From Monodelphis domestica (taxonomy: Eukaryota > Chordata > Mammalia > Didelphimorphia > Didelphidae): a stretch of DNA of 64,000 nucleotides. Position 1 is the stretch's first letter. Every line of letters starts with the position of its first letter. Shown here in pieces: positions 9,598 to 47,546 of the stretch. A program made the position numbers and the translations under genes. The notes under the pieces were generated by a model, which saw nothing but the letters and a program-made list of their open reading frames with translations, ran no database searches and was not told the DNA's origin. Where the stretch lies: assembly GCF_027887165.1 (NCBI RefSeq), contig NC_077228.1, positions 183,315,309-183,379,308 on the forward strand, in the 5' to 3' direction.

Positions 9598-10540
9598 TCG
9601 ACACCCCCACCCCCAACCCTGGGCCAATAATTTATAAAGGAATGTTTGCTCTTTAGGATTTTTACAACTGCAGGTGGCAACCTTCTACCCTGGAAGTAAA
9701 AGTTGAGATTATGGGACTTGACCAACAAAGGCCCAGTCATGGCATCATTCATTCTAGGTGAGTCTGCTTTTGCATGATGACTGAATTCGAGGGGGTTTCT
9801 GCATTTCAGAGTATGCACTGGCATCCTGCTGTTTCCTGTCTGCTCACTTCATGGTAAAGAATGGCTTTTTGGCTGGTTGCTGAGCCAGAACTGAGAGTAC
9901 ATCCAAAAGGCCCTAACAAACTCACCTTCCTGGTGGCCATGTGGTCTATGGATGCTGCACGCCAGAGGGCCTTCCTGCACAAGCCTGTGTTGGAGATGGG
10001 TCTGTCTCCTGTTTGGACCTTCTTTCCTTTGGTACAGGGCCTTGTGTGCCTTTAAAAAGTTGGAGCAAAGACCTAGTGCTGGGATTCTAGACAATAGTTT
10101 GTCCAAAGCCAAGCTTGGTGGAAGAAGCAATACCCCAAGAACGACCTGCTAATTTTTTTTTTTGGCATTATGAATAGTTGAGTATGTCTGTATTTTTGTT
10201 AAATAATCAAATGGTTTTAAAAGAAACATACCTTATCTAGACCCCTTTCCCCCCTCCCCCCCTGACTAAATTTTAAACTTCTTAATAGGAAAGAGGGTAC
10301 CATTGCTTTCTCATCATTCATTTTCTAGCACCTGGGACAGCATCTTCTAGAATCAGAGGATGAGACTAAATGACTTCTTAAGATTCTTGATGTTCTAAAT
10401 CATACAATCCTGTGGTCTACAATCTTGGGTCATCAAAAAAAAAGGTCAAATTGCAGATAGCATCTTAAGGAGGCAGGAAAATGTAGAAATATATTTTAGG
10501 GAGATTTCCATTAATGATGGTTGACATTTTGGGGGGTTTT
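9598..10540. other. Intergenic stretch, no recognised gene
   Basis: Mostly unique sequence. Chance ORFs overlap on both strands near 9,850-10,150, but none has a domain I recognise. A short A/C-rich patch lies at 10,240-10,262. Confidence 0.4.
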
Positions 10541-10885
10541 ATTTAAAAGGATTCTATTAGGATGATTTCAAAAAGAGCTGGAAAGGCCTACATGAACTGA
10601 TGCAGAGTGAAACAAGCAGAACCAGGAGAACATTATACATAGTAATTGAAATATTGTGAAATGATCAAATGTGAGACTTTGTTACTAACAGCAATCCAGG
10701 TCAGCTCTGAGGGACTTATGACAAAGAATGCGATCCACCTCCAGAGAAGCAGATCACAGCATAAATTTTTTCATTTTAGTTTATTCTGTTTTTTATTTTG
10801 GATTTTTGGTTTTATATGATTTTTCTCTAACAAAAATGAATATGGAAAAAAATTTTTTTAAAGGGAGAATCCAAAAAAACAAAAA
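10540..10885 (+). mobile_element. L1 3' end
   Basis: Sense L1 tail: ACATGAACTGATGCAGAGTG, AGCAGAACCAGGAGAACATT, CCACCTCCAGAGAAGCAGA, then a T/A-rich 3' UTR and A-rich end. Confidence 0.85.
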
Positions 10886-10889
10886 ATAA

Positions 10890-11660
10890 AAGATTTCTGT
10901 TCTGACAAGTTTACTCACTCATGTGGGATACTTGTTTTCTAGCTATTAGAAGTCTGTGGAAGGCCTCCGTCTACCTCTGATTTTTAAGTTGCGTGTGCTG
11001 GCTACTGCATGTTCACACTAAGTGGTCAATATAACACCAAGGCATGTGGCAAACAGCCCTGGCCCTCTCAGCAATGATCAGGACTTTTCTATTAAAACAA
11101 CAGAGAATTTTAGAGACATAGAGTTGCTCACAAATGCAAAAAAGAAAAAACAAATCCTTAATGATCCAACTTTAATAGTCCCGATTCTGTTTTTTGGTGG
11201 GGAGACAACATTTGTGATCTCATTGGTACAGGGAAGTCTCAATGAGAAAATGCCCATTACCAATGCCTTCTGGAACCTGTCTGGAACCTAAAGTCTTAAT
11301 TTTCCAGAGTAATGAGCAATTGACTGTCTTGCCTAGGGTTGCATGGTTCTTTGAGGCAAGATTTGAACCCAAGTCTTGTTGACTTTCTGGGTCTCAGTTT
11401 GCAAAAAATAAAGAGGGCATGACCTGTAAGGTCCATTTCAGGATCTATGCTCCTATGCCACATTGCCTCTCCAGACATAAACCTACATCCCTCCTCACCC
11501 CAAAAGCATGTTATCTAGACCTCACTATGAAAGGCAAGGGGCATTTATGAGAAAGCTGCTGACTAACTTAACTGAATTATGATTTTATGCATCTAATCCA
11601 AAGCACTTTGGATATTTTACCTGTGTCTTTAAAGACATAAAAATAGATTGGAAAACCACA
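10890..11660. other. Intergenic stretch with a MIR relic
   Basis: Unique sequence with a weak MIR-like patch at about 11,300-11,410 (GATTTGAACCCAAGTCTTG). I see no gene. It lies just past the inferred DGKE 3' end. Confidence 0.4.
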
Positions 11661-11680
11661 CTCTTTTTTAAAGGTATACT

Positions 11681-11686
11681 TTTATT
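11681..11686 (-). terminator. Candidate distal poly(A) signal of DGKE
   Basis: AATAAA on the minus strand has a GT/T-rich downstream element about 20-30 nt further on. Beyond it the DNA returns to ordinary intergenic sequence with old repeats. The call rests on motif and position only. Confidence 0.45.
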
Positions 11687-11833
11687 CTCCTGAAGAAATA
11701 GGTAATTCATGCCTGAAATGTATTAAGATGTTTTAATTCACATTTTTACTGTCTTATACAGCACAACAGTAGAGCCCCAACATAACAAAAGCAGACTGTA
11801 GCAGTTAACTAATGGACAGTCAGTGGTATTTTA

Positions 11834-11853
11834 AATAAATAAATATATATTAA
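11834..11853 (-). promoter_or_regulatory. AU-rich element in DGKE 3' UTR
   Basis: On the mRNA strand this reads ATATATTTATTTATTTA, overlapping AUUUA pentamers of the class bound by mRNA-decay factors. It lies shortly upstream of the distal poly(A) signal, so only the long isoform would carry it. The function is inferred from the motif. Confidence 0.35.
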
Positions 11854-12683
11854 CTTACACATCTAAAAATAACAGAAAACAAATAGATCAGCTCTGAACT
11901 TTCCTTGAACAGAGGAAAAAGGGACTAAAGTCAGTGCATTACTTACTCCTCAACCAGCATCTGTTTAACATTACAAAGTGGCCAATTGACCACTGCTCCA
12001 GAACCCCTGAACAAAACCAAAATACAAGAGAAAAAACTTATTATAAGAAAAATCAAAGGGGAAATGAGTTAGAAGTGAAAATAACCATACATAAGTCACC
12101 AGTTTTAACAATATCTTCTGTTCCCTATTGAATATATTCTCCTTCCCCAGTTGTCTTAGAAAGAACACTTTGGGTGTCTGAGAATAAGGAAAGGAAGTTA
12201 GCTTTTCAACCAAATTTGAAGTACATCCTTTTAGATTGTGTAGTTTTTCTGTACAGATGTAGGGGAACAGAAGATTTGGGGGATTCAGGCCCCAACAGCA
12301 AGTACAGTAGCAGTGGTCAACTTCTTTAAAATACAACAAAGCAAACCAAATCATACTCTTGGGTCTTGTGTCTGGGAATGCATCTTCACAAAGCTTGGCC
12401 TGCTTTGAAAGGTATTTTCCTTGCTTTTAAGCTTCTGCTTGCTCTTCCCCTCATCTCCTCAGATTTGCTGGAAAAGTTTATTTCTAGATAAAGTGCTGAT
12501 TCTCCTTTCTCTGTCAACATTCAGTATGGGCGGAAGGCAGAGAAACTTTACCTCTCTCACTGCTCATTTGGGACAAAAAGAATTCTGCATTCAGACCTAC
12601 ATTAATCTGTAAAATGATACAGCTTTTAAAGTTGTCCTATTTAGTGCAATATTAGAATTTCATAATACATATTAAAATAAAAA

Positions 12684-12689
12684 TTTATT
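12684..12689 (-). terminator. Candidate proximal poly(A) signal of DGKE
   Basis: AATAAA on the minus strand lies in a strongly AT-rich part of the 3' UTR. It could give a transcript about 1 kb shorter than the distal signal would. It is a motif match only. Confidence 0.25.
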
Positions 12690-13283
12690 TATATTACAAC
12701 TGTAAAGTGTTTCCAGAAAAAGGAATACGTTTTCACTTCTGACATGCTGGTAGTTTCTGGTTTTATATGGCAAAGAGGACATAGCTTCTTAGTCACTGGA
12801 TTTTACAATACCAAGGAAGCTACTGAATTTCCAAATACAACTACTATACATGTCTATGACAGACCTTACTTAAAACAATAAAAAATAAACCACTTTGACT
12901 ATAAAAATTCTAAAAATGTTAGTAGCTTTGCCGTTAATGGCTACAGAAAACAAACATTAAAAAAAAATGAAACAGAAGTTGGTGTTATTCTTAATATCAG
13001 ATAATCTTTTTTTAAAAAACAGTACAATTTAACTTAGAAAACAGTTTTAAGTGACCATATCCCTATTTACTTAGCTCATGGCAAGGGGAAGCATGAGAAT
13101 TTCAAAAGTTTTCAAAAAATTACACTTGTTGGGAATTAGGGATGTACCAGGACAGTGAAAGAAGACAGGAATTTGGATATGTACAGAGATTTAATTTAGC
13201 ACAAATGGTCTCTTCCTGAGAAATTATAAGTTAATATTTTTAGTAGGGGGGGGGGGAGGAAGGAGTATATAAAAACATTTTTT

Positions 13284-13495
13284 AGGGGCAGCTGGGTAGC
13301 TTAGTAGAAAGTGAGCCAGGCCTAGAGATGGGAGGTCCTGGGTTCAAATCCGGTCTCAGACACTTCCCAGCTGTATGACGCAGGGCAAGTCTCAACTCCC
13401 ATTGCCTAGCCCTTACTCCTCTTCTGCCTTGGAACCAGTATTTAGTATTGATTCTAAGACAGAAGATAAGGGTTTAAAAGAATTAAAAAAAAAAT
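13284..13495 (+). mobile_element. CORE-SINE inside the DGKE 3' UTR
   Basis: Full-length plus-strand copy (GGGGCAGCTGGGTAGCTTAG through AAGACAGAAGATAAGGGTTT), hence antisense in the DGKE transcript. It is the only clear interspersed repeat in the 4.4-kb UTR. Confidence 0.88.
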
Positions 13496-14870
13496 TTTTT
13501 TTAAATGAACCGGGAGAGTGCAAGGTGAACAGTTTTGTAAAATAAAACATTCCTTGTGATGCAAAAACACACCTCCTAAGATAGTTGGATGTCACCCTGG
13601 CCTTTCTTAAAATGAAGTTCACCTGTATACATATTCATACTGTTTGGCTTTATGTCCAAAGGCTTTACTTTGTTAAAACAAGACAGGAATACTTTTTGTA
13701 GGACACCTTCCCTCCCTAATACAGGACATCCTGTAATTGCTTTACAAAATAACAAAATTTGTTTAAAATCTTTACTGGATAATGAACTCTTTAATGATGC
13801 TGGAAAGGTTACGTTTAAAGAAAGAGAAAGAACAGATGAATTAGCTAGAACACAGGGCAATTTCAAAATTCACTAGGTGGTTTTGCTTAAAGCACAGTTC
13901 TTATAGGCTATTTTATGCAGTGGCTTGAGTTCTGACTCAAATTGATTGAAAGAAAATTAAGGATGTAATGTATAAGCCAGATTGAATCACCTGCCAGCAC
14001 GGGGAGGGTGAAGGGAAGGGAGGAAGACAGTCAAGTTTGATCAACTTAGAAAAAACGTGTGTGGAAATTTTTACATGTAATTGGTAAAAAAAAAGAAAGA
14101 AAAAAGTAAAATTAAGGATGCAGGACAGTGTTCAAGTAACTAGTTCCTTTGTCCCTATCCTTTGCCCTTTGAATGATAGGAAAAGATGCTATAATCTTGT
14201 GCAGTAAGCACGGGAAAATGTGAAATATGCTAGCAGCCCAGCATTGAATTTGGAATAAGAACAGGTCATAATTTCATTATACTGATAAATGATTACTCTG
14301 TTCAAGGACAGAACAAAATAAACCAAACCTGTGAAATTCTCCCACTACTAAGGTCTTCCAATACTAAAATTTCACCACTTGAAACTCGAGAGGTAAAGTC
14401 AGGACAAAATAAAAATGGCACACATAACCTGCTATACTCTGAAAATAGTATAGGCTGAAAATATAAATAGGTTCAAAAAGGGGGTGAAAGAAATTCACAA
14501 ATGATATAGTCAAGGTTAGTTACTAAGAGAAGCTAGGGATGTCTGGAGTGCCAGAAGTACATTCTTAATATTCTGAGACTGATGCCAGAGAAACAACCAT
14601 ACCTCTTCTAAAAACTGATGGGACTTTGTTATGGCATAATGGGCAGGATGGAAAATGGAAAGCCTGGTCAGCTCATAGTTGTGACTGACATCTGGGGCAA
14701 AAGTGGGTGACTACGGGACCAGTTTTTTAATACTGTACTTTTGCCAGTTTGCCAGGCTAGAGGGTTTACAGATGCAAGTTATCCAAAGACCACTTGTCAG
14801 TGCTTTTCATCAATTCTCGAATTTTTAGGAAGGCTATATACTTGGAGAGCAATAATATTTGGCTAAGCTG

Positions 14871-14883
14871 CCCCCCCCCCCCC
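14871..14883 (+). repeat. C13 run (G13 in DGKE mRNA)
   Basis: Thirteen consecutive C on the plus strand, so a G13 run in the DGKE 3' UTR. Confidence 0.95.
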
Positions 14884-16069
14884 ATCCAAGCAAGGGTCAT
14901 GGATTTCCTTAAACAACATTGGGATGATAACATTTAGACCAACAGAAGTAGCTACCACAGTGTATTAAACAAACTGATATGTATTGCACATAGTTACATA
15001 CCAGCAAATAAATAAGTAAAAAATACATATATTTCTCATTTTAAACAAATCATAAGATGCAAACACTTATTCATTGGTCTTTTTTAAATGGAAGAATGTC
15101 AAGAACATTCTATTTCAAATATCCAAGAATACTCAAAATGCCTATTAATCACCTCTGCACCTTTTTTCTTCCTTAAAACTTGTGACTGTATTTAAAATAC
15201 TTTACTTACTTTGTACAGTGCCTGTTTAATGAACGTCACTTGTATATTTTAAAATATACTTTAAATCTTCAATATCTCTTTAAATGACCAGATTTCTATC
15301 AATAGTGAGAGTTTTAACAGAGTTCAGACAAACTACTTAATTATAGGTTTTTCCTGCTTAATTCATTTCGAGTGTTTTGGTTCTAAGAATGTTACAGAGA
15401 GATTCTGAAACCAAACTCTTTAAGTCATCATCTGTTGACTTAACCAACTAATGCTGTCTGAAGATGATCCTATAATAAAATTTAAAGGGATCTTCTTTCT
15501 TTAAAAGCACTCTCATGGTTTCCTAAGAATGAGTATTTGTGGATGAACTCTGCCTAGTGATATAGGAATCTTCTCTTAAGAAATAAAGTGCAGCCAAGTA
15601 GATGGACATTTTTATCAATGACTAAGATTCCATGCAGCCCTACTTTAAATCAGTGCACTTTTTATGTTCCAGTGCCATCAACCAAAAAATGATATAGGAA
15701 AAGAACCGTTTTTTTTCCTTCAGATCACACCTTGATGCACATAAAATGTGCACACAAGACATGTTATACAAGAAAAATGAATGAGACAGTACATATTTAA
15801 AAGTGACTCCCTGGCTTAAAAACATACAATGAAAAAATAATATATTTTGCAAATGGTGTAACTTCTATAGCTTTTAGCCGAAGAGCATACAATGAAAGTA
15901 TTTTGCTGAAACTAAGCATTGAGCTTTTGCAAATAACGAAAAGCTCAGTTTTCTTCAGAATTGTCCTTACCATAAATATCTTATCTATTTTTTTTTATAC
16001 AGTGCCAGTAACACACTAAAGAAACTGAAGAATAGATTAAGATCTCTGTGGTCTGCTCTGAGTAGATGA

Positions 16070-42675
<26,606 letters not shown>

Positions 42676-42680
42676 TTATG

Positions 42681-44299
42681 CTTATTTAACAAGAAAAAAA
42701 ATAGGCAGAATTAATGTTAGTTTTCCTCCTCTCCCCTTTCACCCTATACTCTCTACTTTAAGGGAACATGAACCATAGAATCATAGACCTCAGTGGTCAT
42801 CAAGTACAGCTGCAATTGTCATATTTTATAACTGAGAAAAATGAGGCTCAATGAGATCAGGCAATTTTCCCAAGGTCACACAGGTAGTAAGTATGCTGAG
42901 AAAGGATTTGAAGTCAGGCCCTCTGGCTCTTAATCAAATATTTTTTTCTAACTATACCACCCAGAAGGGGCCATCTGTCATCCTGCCGTATCTAGGGTTG
43001 AAAACAATTATAATTTTTCTCTCTGACTTTTCTGAGAGCATGCCTTACTGTTCTCCTGCCAGCATTGGCCACGGATACCCTGTCAAGGAAGTTCCTGAAG
43101 AACAGCTCACCCTCAAACCACCTTGGGTCAAATTCAGCATTCCTTCTCTCAACTCTGTTGCCCCCAGCACTCCATAAAAACTCCATGAAAAGCAGTCTCT
43201 TCTCATCTTCTATTTTCCTAGATAATTTTTCTTGTGGGGTCACAGAATTTTGAGCTGGAAGGGATCTGAGATCATCAAGCCCTGTCCAATCACATTATTC
43301 CTCAGTTCAGAGGTAAGAGATCAATTTTTAGTTATGGCTTTCCCTTCCCCAAGAAAGAGAATGACCTCAATATCCTGAGTTGTCTTCTTCATGAAAAGAT
43401 CACAGGACTAGGATGTCCATGCCACCCTCTTCTCTTCCTCTCTCTCTTTCCCTTGTTCAATTCATAGGATCATAGATTTGGAAGGGACCTCATTAGTTGG
43501 GCTCCCAACCTTTTTTATCCTCTGTATCTCTTGACCTTCAGTAAACCATCCTATTCAATATGAAAGGAAATAAATTCTAGAATTTCCAAGCATATCACAA
43601 TAAAAAAGACCTTGATTCAATGTTTAGTTTGCTTCCTCATCTCTAAATAAATCCTCTCTAAAATGAGAGGATTTAATTTCTAGCTCTAAATATAGGATCA
43701 TTTATAATACTTGAATTTACCATGCATATAAGAAAAAACATATACCCCCCTAATTTAATAACCAATCTCAGTTTCTCCATCTGTAAAATGAGGGAGAGTT
43801 GGATTTGATGCCCTCTAAAGTCCCTTCTGGATCTCAATCTACAATGCTAAGGCATTCAAGAATGTATTATGTAAATGCATGTAAGAAAAATATCCCCACA
43901 TTCCTAAATAACCAGTCTTAGTTTCTACATCTGCAAAATAAGAAGGCTGGTCTTTAAGATCCCTTCTAGCTCTAAATTTTTGATCCTGGGACATTATAGA
44001 GTTTACCAGGCATGTGCACATAAAACCTTCCTAAGTCCACTAATTCTTTACAAGGGGAAACAAGACTAAGGTTTTTCTATGCATATAGATACATAATAAA
44101 TAAGACAGATGAAATCCAGTAGGATATAATCTAGTTAATTGCTAAAATACTCCCTATACCCCTTGACGTTCTTCTCCTTAGTATCTCAGTTTGGAAACTC
44201 CTAATCTGGTCTAACCTGACCTTCTTCTCAATTTGCAGGAAACTGAGGCCCAAAGAAGGGAAGTGAATTGCCTACGGTTCCACAGTAGGTGGTCGAGAC
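42681..44299 (-). other. DGKE intron 1 with old MIR-like pieces, no gene
   Basis: This is intronic sequence between the CpG island and exon 2. It holds degraded MIR-type pieces near 42,775-42,960, 43,240-43,320 and 43,460-43,510, recognisable by phrases such as 'atcatagatttggaaggga'. I see no coding signal that survives outside chance ORFs. Confidence 0.6.
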
Positions 44300-44538
44300 G
44301 GAATCTGAACCCAGGTCCAAGGGCTCCCTAAACCCTGCCGCCTCCCGTTCGCATCAATAATTGAAGTACCGGCTCTTCGTCGGGCTCTGGGGAATGCAGG
44401 AACAAAAAAGGAAACAGCGCCGCTCCCCAAGTGAGGGCGGGGACGGGCCTCAGTTTCCCCAGGGGAGCAAGGCAGGAATTGGGTTACTACTCCCAGTTCT
44501 AAACCCTGATTCTGACCGACTCGCGTCCCTCTACCTAC

Positions 44539-44640
44539 CCGGGCCGGAGGTTGGCCGCTCCCGCCCTCGTTTCCTCCTGAGCTCTCTCACTCGCTCGCTC
44601 CCTCTCGGCCCCTTCGGGGCGCGAGGGAATCTACAAGCGG
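44539..44640 (-). other. DGKE: Candidate noncoding exon 1 of DGKE
   Basis: Exon 2 begins at an acceptor just before the start codon, so a 5' noncoding exon must lie upstream. On the minus strand the CpG island offers a donor-like GTAGGT at 44,538-44,533 after GC-rich sequence. The start site cannot be seen and other donors are possible. Confidence 0.25.
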
Positions 44641-44922
44641 AGCCGGAGCCTGGAGGCGGGGGTAGGGGCGGAGCCAGGAAAGGCCTCAGAGCGCAGGAGC
44701 GGAAGTTGCATCACGAAGGCGGGGTAAATGTGGAGAGCAAGCTGATTATTAGCCGAACTGTTCTGGACTCGTTTTAGGGGCGGAGAAAAGGGAGGGACCT
44801 GAGTGGAGGGAGGCGGGAACCAGGGTAGGGGCGGAGTCTAAGGGACACCAGATGGGAGGTGGGGAAAGAGAGGAGAGGCGGGAACTTTGAAAGGCGGGAG
44901 TTCGGGGGTGGGCCTGATGAAG

Positions 44923-44930
44923 TGACGTCA
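44923..44930. promoter_or_regulatory. CRE site TGACGTCA
   Basis: A perfect eight-base palindromic cAMP response element sits at the distal edge of the CpG island. CREB/ATF family proteins bind this sequence. Its symmetry means it could serve both directions of the inferred bidirectional promoter. Confidence 0.5.
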
Positions 44931-44950
44931 TCGTTTGTAATGGAGTGGAA

Positions 44951-45512
44951 ACTTTTTGAGGCCAGGAGGACCCCTCGTTTGTGAGTTGTGTGTTTTTTGT
45001 ATCCCTAGCAGTCAGCAAAATGACAAAGCAGCGTGGTTTGGTGGTCACAATACTAGTAATACCCCACAGGGGTGTTGGGAGGATGAAATGAAATAACAAT
45101 GCAGGTATATTAAGTACGTTGAAGAACTTAAAATATTTCTATAAATGTCAGCTGAATTTGACAAAAATCATCTGCGATCCGCCCGGGAAAGGGCAGGCTT
45201 CCAGGAGTACATGGTAATATAAAAAATATAAAAAAAATGTATATTTTAAGAAAGGAGATAAATTAACTTATTTGAGAAATTTAGGTACACAATATCGTTG
45301 CAGTATCAGTCACATCTCTTTCAAGTCTGGCATATGTAAGACTTGAATGTGGTAGACACTAAAAAAATCACAAGTTTCCCCAGCATCAGTATTTGCTCTT
45401 AATTCTCTGAATTGTGAAGGGTAGCATCAACAGGAACATCTTCCTCAGTGTCCCACACATTCTCTGGAGGACACTAACCCAGAGGTTCTGTAAGGCAAGG
45501 GATGCACTTTCT
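44951..45512. other. Flank of the CpG island, no recognised gene
   Basis: CpG density falls here. A donor-like GTGAGT on the plus strand at 44,980-44,985 could end a divergent first exon, but nothing confirms it. Confidence 0.3.
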
Positions 45513-45513
45513 G

Positions 45514-45530
45514 CATATATATATATATAT

Positions 45531-45591
<61 letters not shown>
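45514..45591 (+). repeat. (TA)n-(GA)n compound microsatellite
   Basis: A long AT alternation with one ACAC interruption, then AGAGAGAG. It lies about 0.6 kb from the CpG island. Confidence 0.95.
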
Positions 45592-45929
45592 CACCTGTCT
45601 CTGCTTAAGTTTCCTCATCTGTAAAATATAGGGGGTGGGCTGGATGACTGCTAAAGTCCCTTCCATAGATTGCTATGGCCTCTTATGGGGCTTGTATCAA
45701 TCTAGTAAGGATCCAAAGTAAGACCAATTCATGTTTAATGTTTCCATTAAAGAGAGTTATAGATCCAGACTTTTAAAATTGGAAAGGAAGTCTAGTCTAA
45801 CATTCTCCCTTTACAAATGAAAAAAATAAAAATAAATAAACATTTTACAAATGAGTGGCTTAAGGTCATATAGCATAATTCCATTATTATACAATAAACA
45901 TGGGTAATACCTGGTACCTCCTTTTTTTT

Positions 45930-46125
45930 TTTTTAAAAACCCTTACCTTCCACCTTAGAATCAATACTGTGTATTGGTTCCAAGGCAGAAGAGCAGTAAG
46001 AGTTAGGCAATGGGGGTTAAGTGACTTGCCCAGGGTCACATAGTCTGAGGTCATAATTGAACACAGAACATCCCATTTCTAGGCCTGGCTCTCAATCCAC
46101 TGAACCACCCAGCTGCTGCTTCCCC
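45930..46125 (-). mobile_element. Marsupial CORE-SINE
   Basis: Antisense copy: ACCCTTACCTTCCACCTTAG, TGTATTGGTTCCAAGGCAGA, CTGAACCACCCAGCTGCTG. Confidence 0.9.
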
Positions 46126-46129
46126 CCCT

Positions 46130-47055
46130 CTCCTACCTGGTACCTCTTTAAGCTCCTTTATATGTAAAATTCTTGAAAATAGTAAAATTCTTGAAAATAA
46201 GTAAACATCTACATATTATATTGAGCAGAGAGGGTGTCAAGATAGCATTTGTGTTGTAAAAAGATCATTTATTGTTGTTTCAAAAAATGAGGAGGCTAGA
46301 CTAGATGATCTCTAAGATCTCTTCCCACTCTAAATCTCTGCTCCATCTCCAGTGATGAAATTATAGCTCTTTGAAGTACTAAGCTTTAAGTTCTATAAGG
46401 AGAGGGAGTGTGTCATTCATCTTTGTCATCCCCACAGCTTAGGAAGTGTTTGCAAGGGGAGTGAGTGTGTGTGTGTGGTTGTAGGAGGAGAGCTGAGGAG
46501 ATGGTACGTGGGATGGGAAGGCAAGGAATGACTGATTTATGTTGGGAAGGAGCAAGATTTTATTCCTCTGTAAAACCAAGGACATGCGTTTACAGGAAGC
46601 CCTATGATCAGCCATGACTGTGATGCTTCAGATATGGAAATACTGATTATCAAATCACAACCTTCCCTAAATCACACTGAGCTGTGGCTTGGAAGTGTTC
46701 AGACTGGCAGTCAAATGTGGCTCATGATGTTGTCATTGCAATGCTAGCAACCCTACCAATTGCTTTTGAATAATGGATCAGGTGGCAGCTGAGATGGGAT
46801 TTCAGAGGTGGTATGAAGACTTCCCTTGTCCTGACAAAATGCCATCCCTTCTTCACTTGCTGATGCCAGAAATTCTGCCACTAGAGAGTCATTTCTTTGG
46901 CTTAGAAACTCACAGATTTAGGGCTTGAAAGGGACCTTAAAAGTATTGATCAAGTCCTTTGCAGATGAAACTCAAACTTATGAGAGTAACTTGTCTTAAA
47001 TCACAAAGAATGGAACTCCTCCTATCCCTAATGTCATATTTAGGAAAATTCCCAT
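46130..47055. other. Intergenic or upstream-gene intron, no recognised gene
   Basis: Mostly unique, with a MIR-like relic at about 46,900-47,040. No coding exon recognised. Confidence 0.4.
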
Positions 47056-47065
47056 TGCTCTAAAT

Positions 47066-47546
47066 CAATGATGGTGAACCTTTTAGAGATGGAATGCCAG
47101 GCCCTGCCCTCACACCCTCCTCCCCCATCCAAGTGCTGTGCTCAACTCTCACCAGAGACCAAATGCCAGGGGTGCTTTGTTTCCCCTTTATCCCACATAG
47201 GGGAGGGAGGAAGCACTCCCATTGGGCTACTGGGTAGAGGGGTGGGCAAAGTGAGGAATGTCCTCAGCAAGTAGAGAGGAGGAGAGGAGTGGCCCAAGCT
47301 CTCTGCTCCTCTCCAGCTCTGTTGCCTGTGAGCTGACCACTTTTACCCCTTTCGAGCTCTCATTGGCTGCTGGGCAGAGGGGGATGGGAAAAAAAGTCCT
47401 CAGGAGAGGGGGAGGAGAACAGCTTTACCTGAGTCCCTCAACCTTTCTAGTAACTAACTCTGTGGGGGGTGGAGGCAGTCCTGTGCCCCCAGAGAGTGCT
47501 CTGTGTGCCATCTTTGGCCCCCATGCTGTAGGTTTGCCATCACTGC
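47066..47546. mobile_element. Non-autonomous hAT-type DNA transposon with TIRs and target duplication
   Basis: About 480 bp whose ends are inverted repeats. The left end begins CAATGATGGTGAACCTTTT. The right end reads GTAGGTTTGCCATCACTG, whose complement begins CAGTGATGGCAAACCT. The direct repeat TGCTCTAAAT lies at 47,056-47,065 and 47,547-47,556, covering the 8-bp duplication expected of hAT elements. The interior is GC-rich and has no transposase, so it would have moved in trans. Confidence 0.88.

Larger units (their letters stand above)
11660..16069 (-). other. DGKE: DGKE 3' untranslated region (about 4.4 kb)
   Basis: This stretch downstream of the stop is AT-rich and carries only one recognisable SINE, against roughly one or two repeats per kb in the introns and flanks. 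That is expected of a long last exon. Two AATAAA signals lie on the minus strand at 12,689-12,684 and 11,686-11,681. The distal one is followed by a GT-rich stretch (AGTGTGGTTTT), as at real cleavage sites. The end point is inferred, and shorter isoforms are possible. Confidence 0.6.
44300..44950. promoter_or_regulatory. GC-rich CpG-island promoter of DGKE, probably bidirectional
   Basis: This is the only strongly CpG-rich stretch of the window. It begins about 1.6 kb upstream of DGKE exon 2. It holds three GC boxes of the form GGGGCGGAG (near 44,668, 44,778 and 44,828), two GGCGGGAA E2F-like cores (44,812-44,819 and 44,877-44,884) and a palindromic CRE. There is no TATA box, as usual for housekeeping promoters. 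In human, DGKE and C17orf67 are transcribed head-to-head from one such island, so divergent plus-strand transcription is likely here too. Confidence 0.75.

Noticed and set aside
9849-10152. Overlapping ORFs on both strands near 9.9-10.1 kb, considered as a retropseudogene
   Set aside because: No recognisable protein family in any frame, no poly(A) tail or target duplication, and no splice signals.
1-11660. TRIM25 exons, expected beyond the DGKE 3' end by human synteny
   Set aside because: No RING, B-box or SPRY peptide seen in any frame. In human the gap is about 19 kb, so the gene probably lies outside the window.
11971-12354. 127-codon minus-strand ORF in the DGKE 3' UTR
   Set aside because: It follows the stop codon by about 3.7 kb, is Phe/Leu-rich from T-rich DNA and has no domain. 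It is best read as untranslated sequence.
44361-44777. 138-codon plus-strand ORF across the CpG island
   Set aside because: Low stop density is expected in GC-rich DNA. The peptide is low-complexity (Gly/Arg/Pro-rich), with no domain, and it overlaps the promoter and probable noncoding exon.
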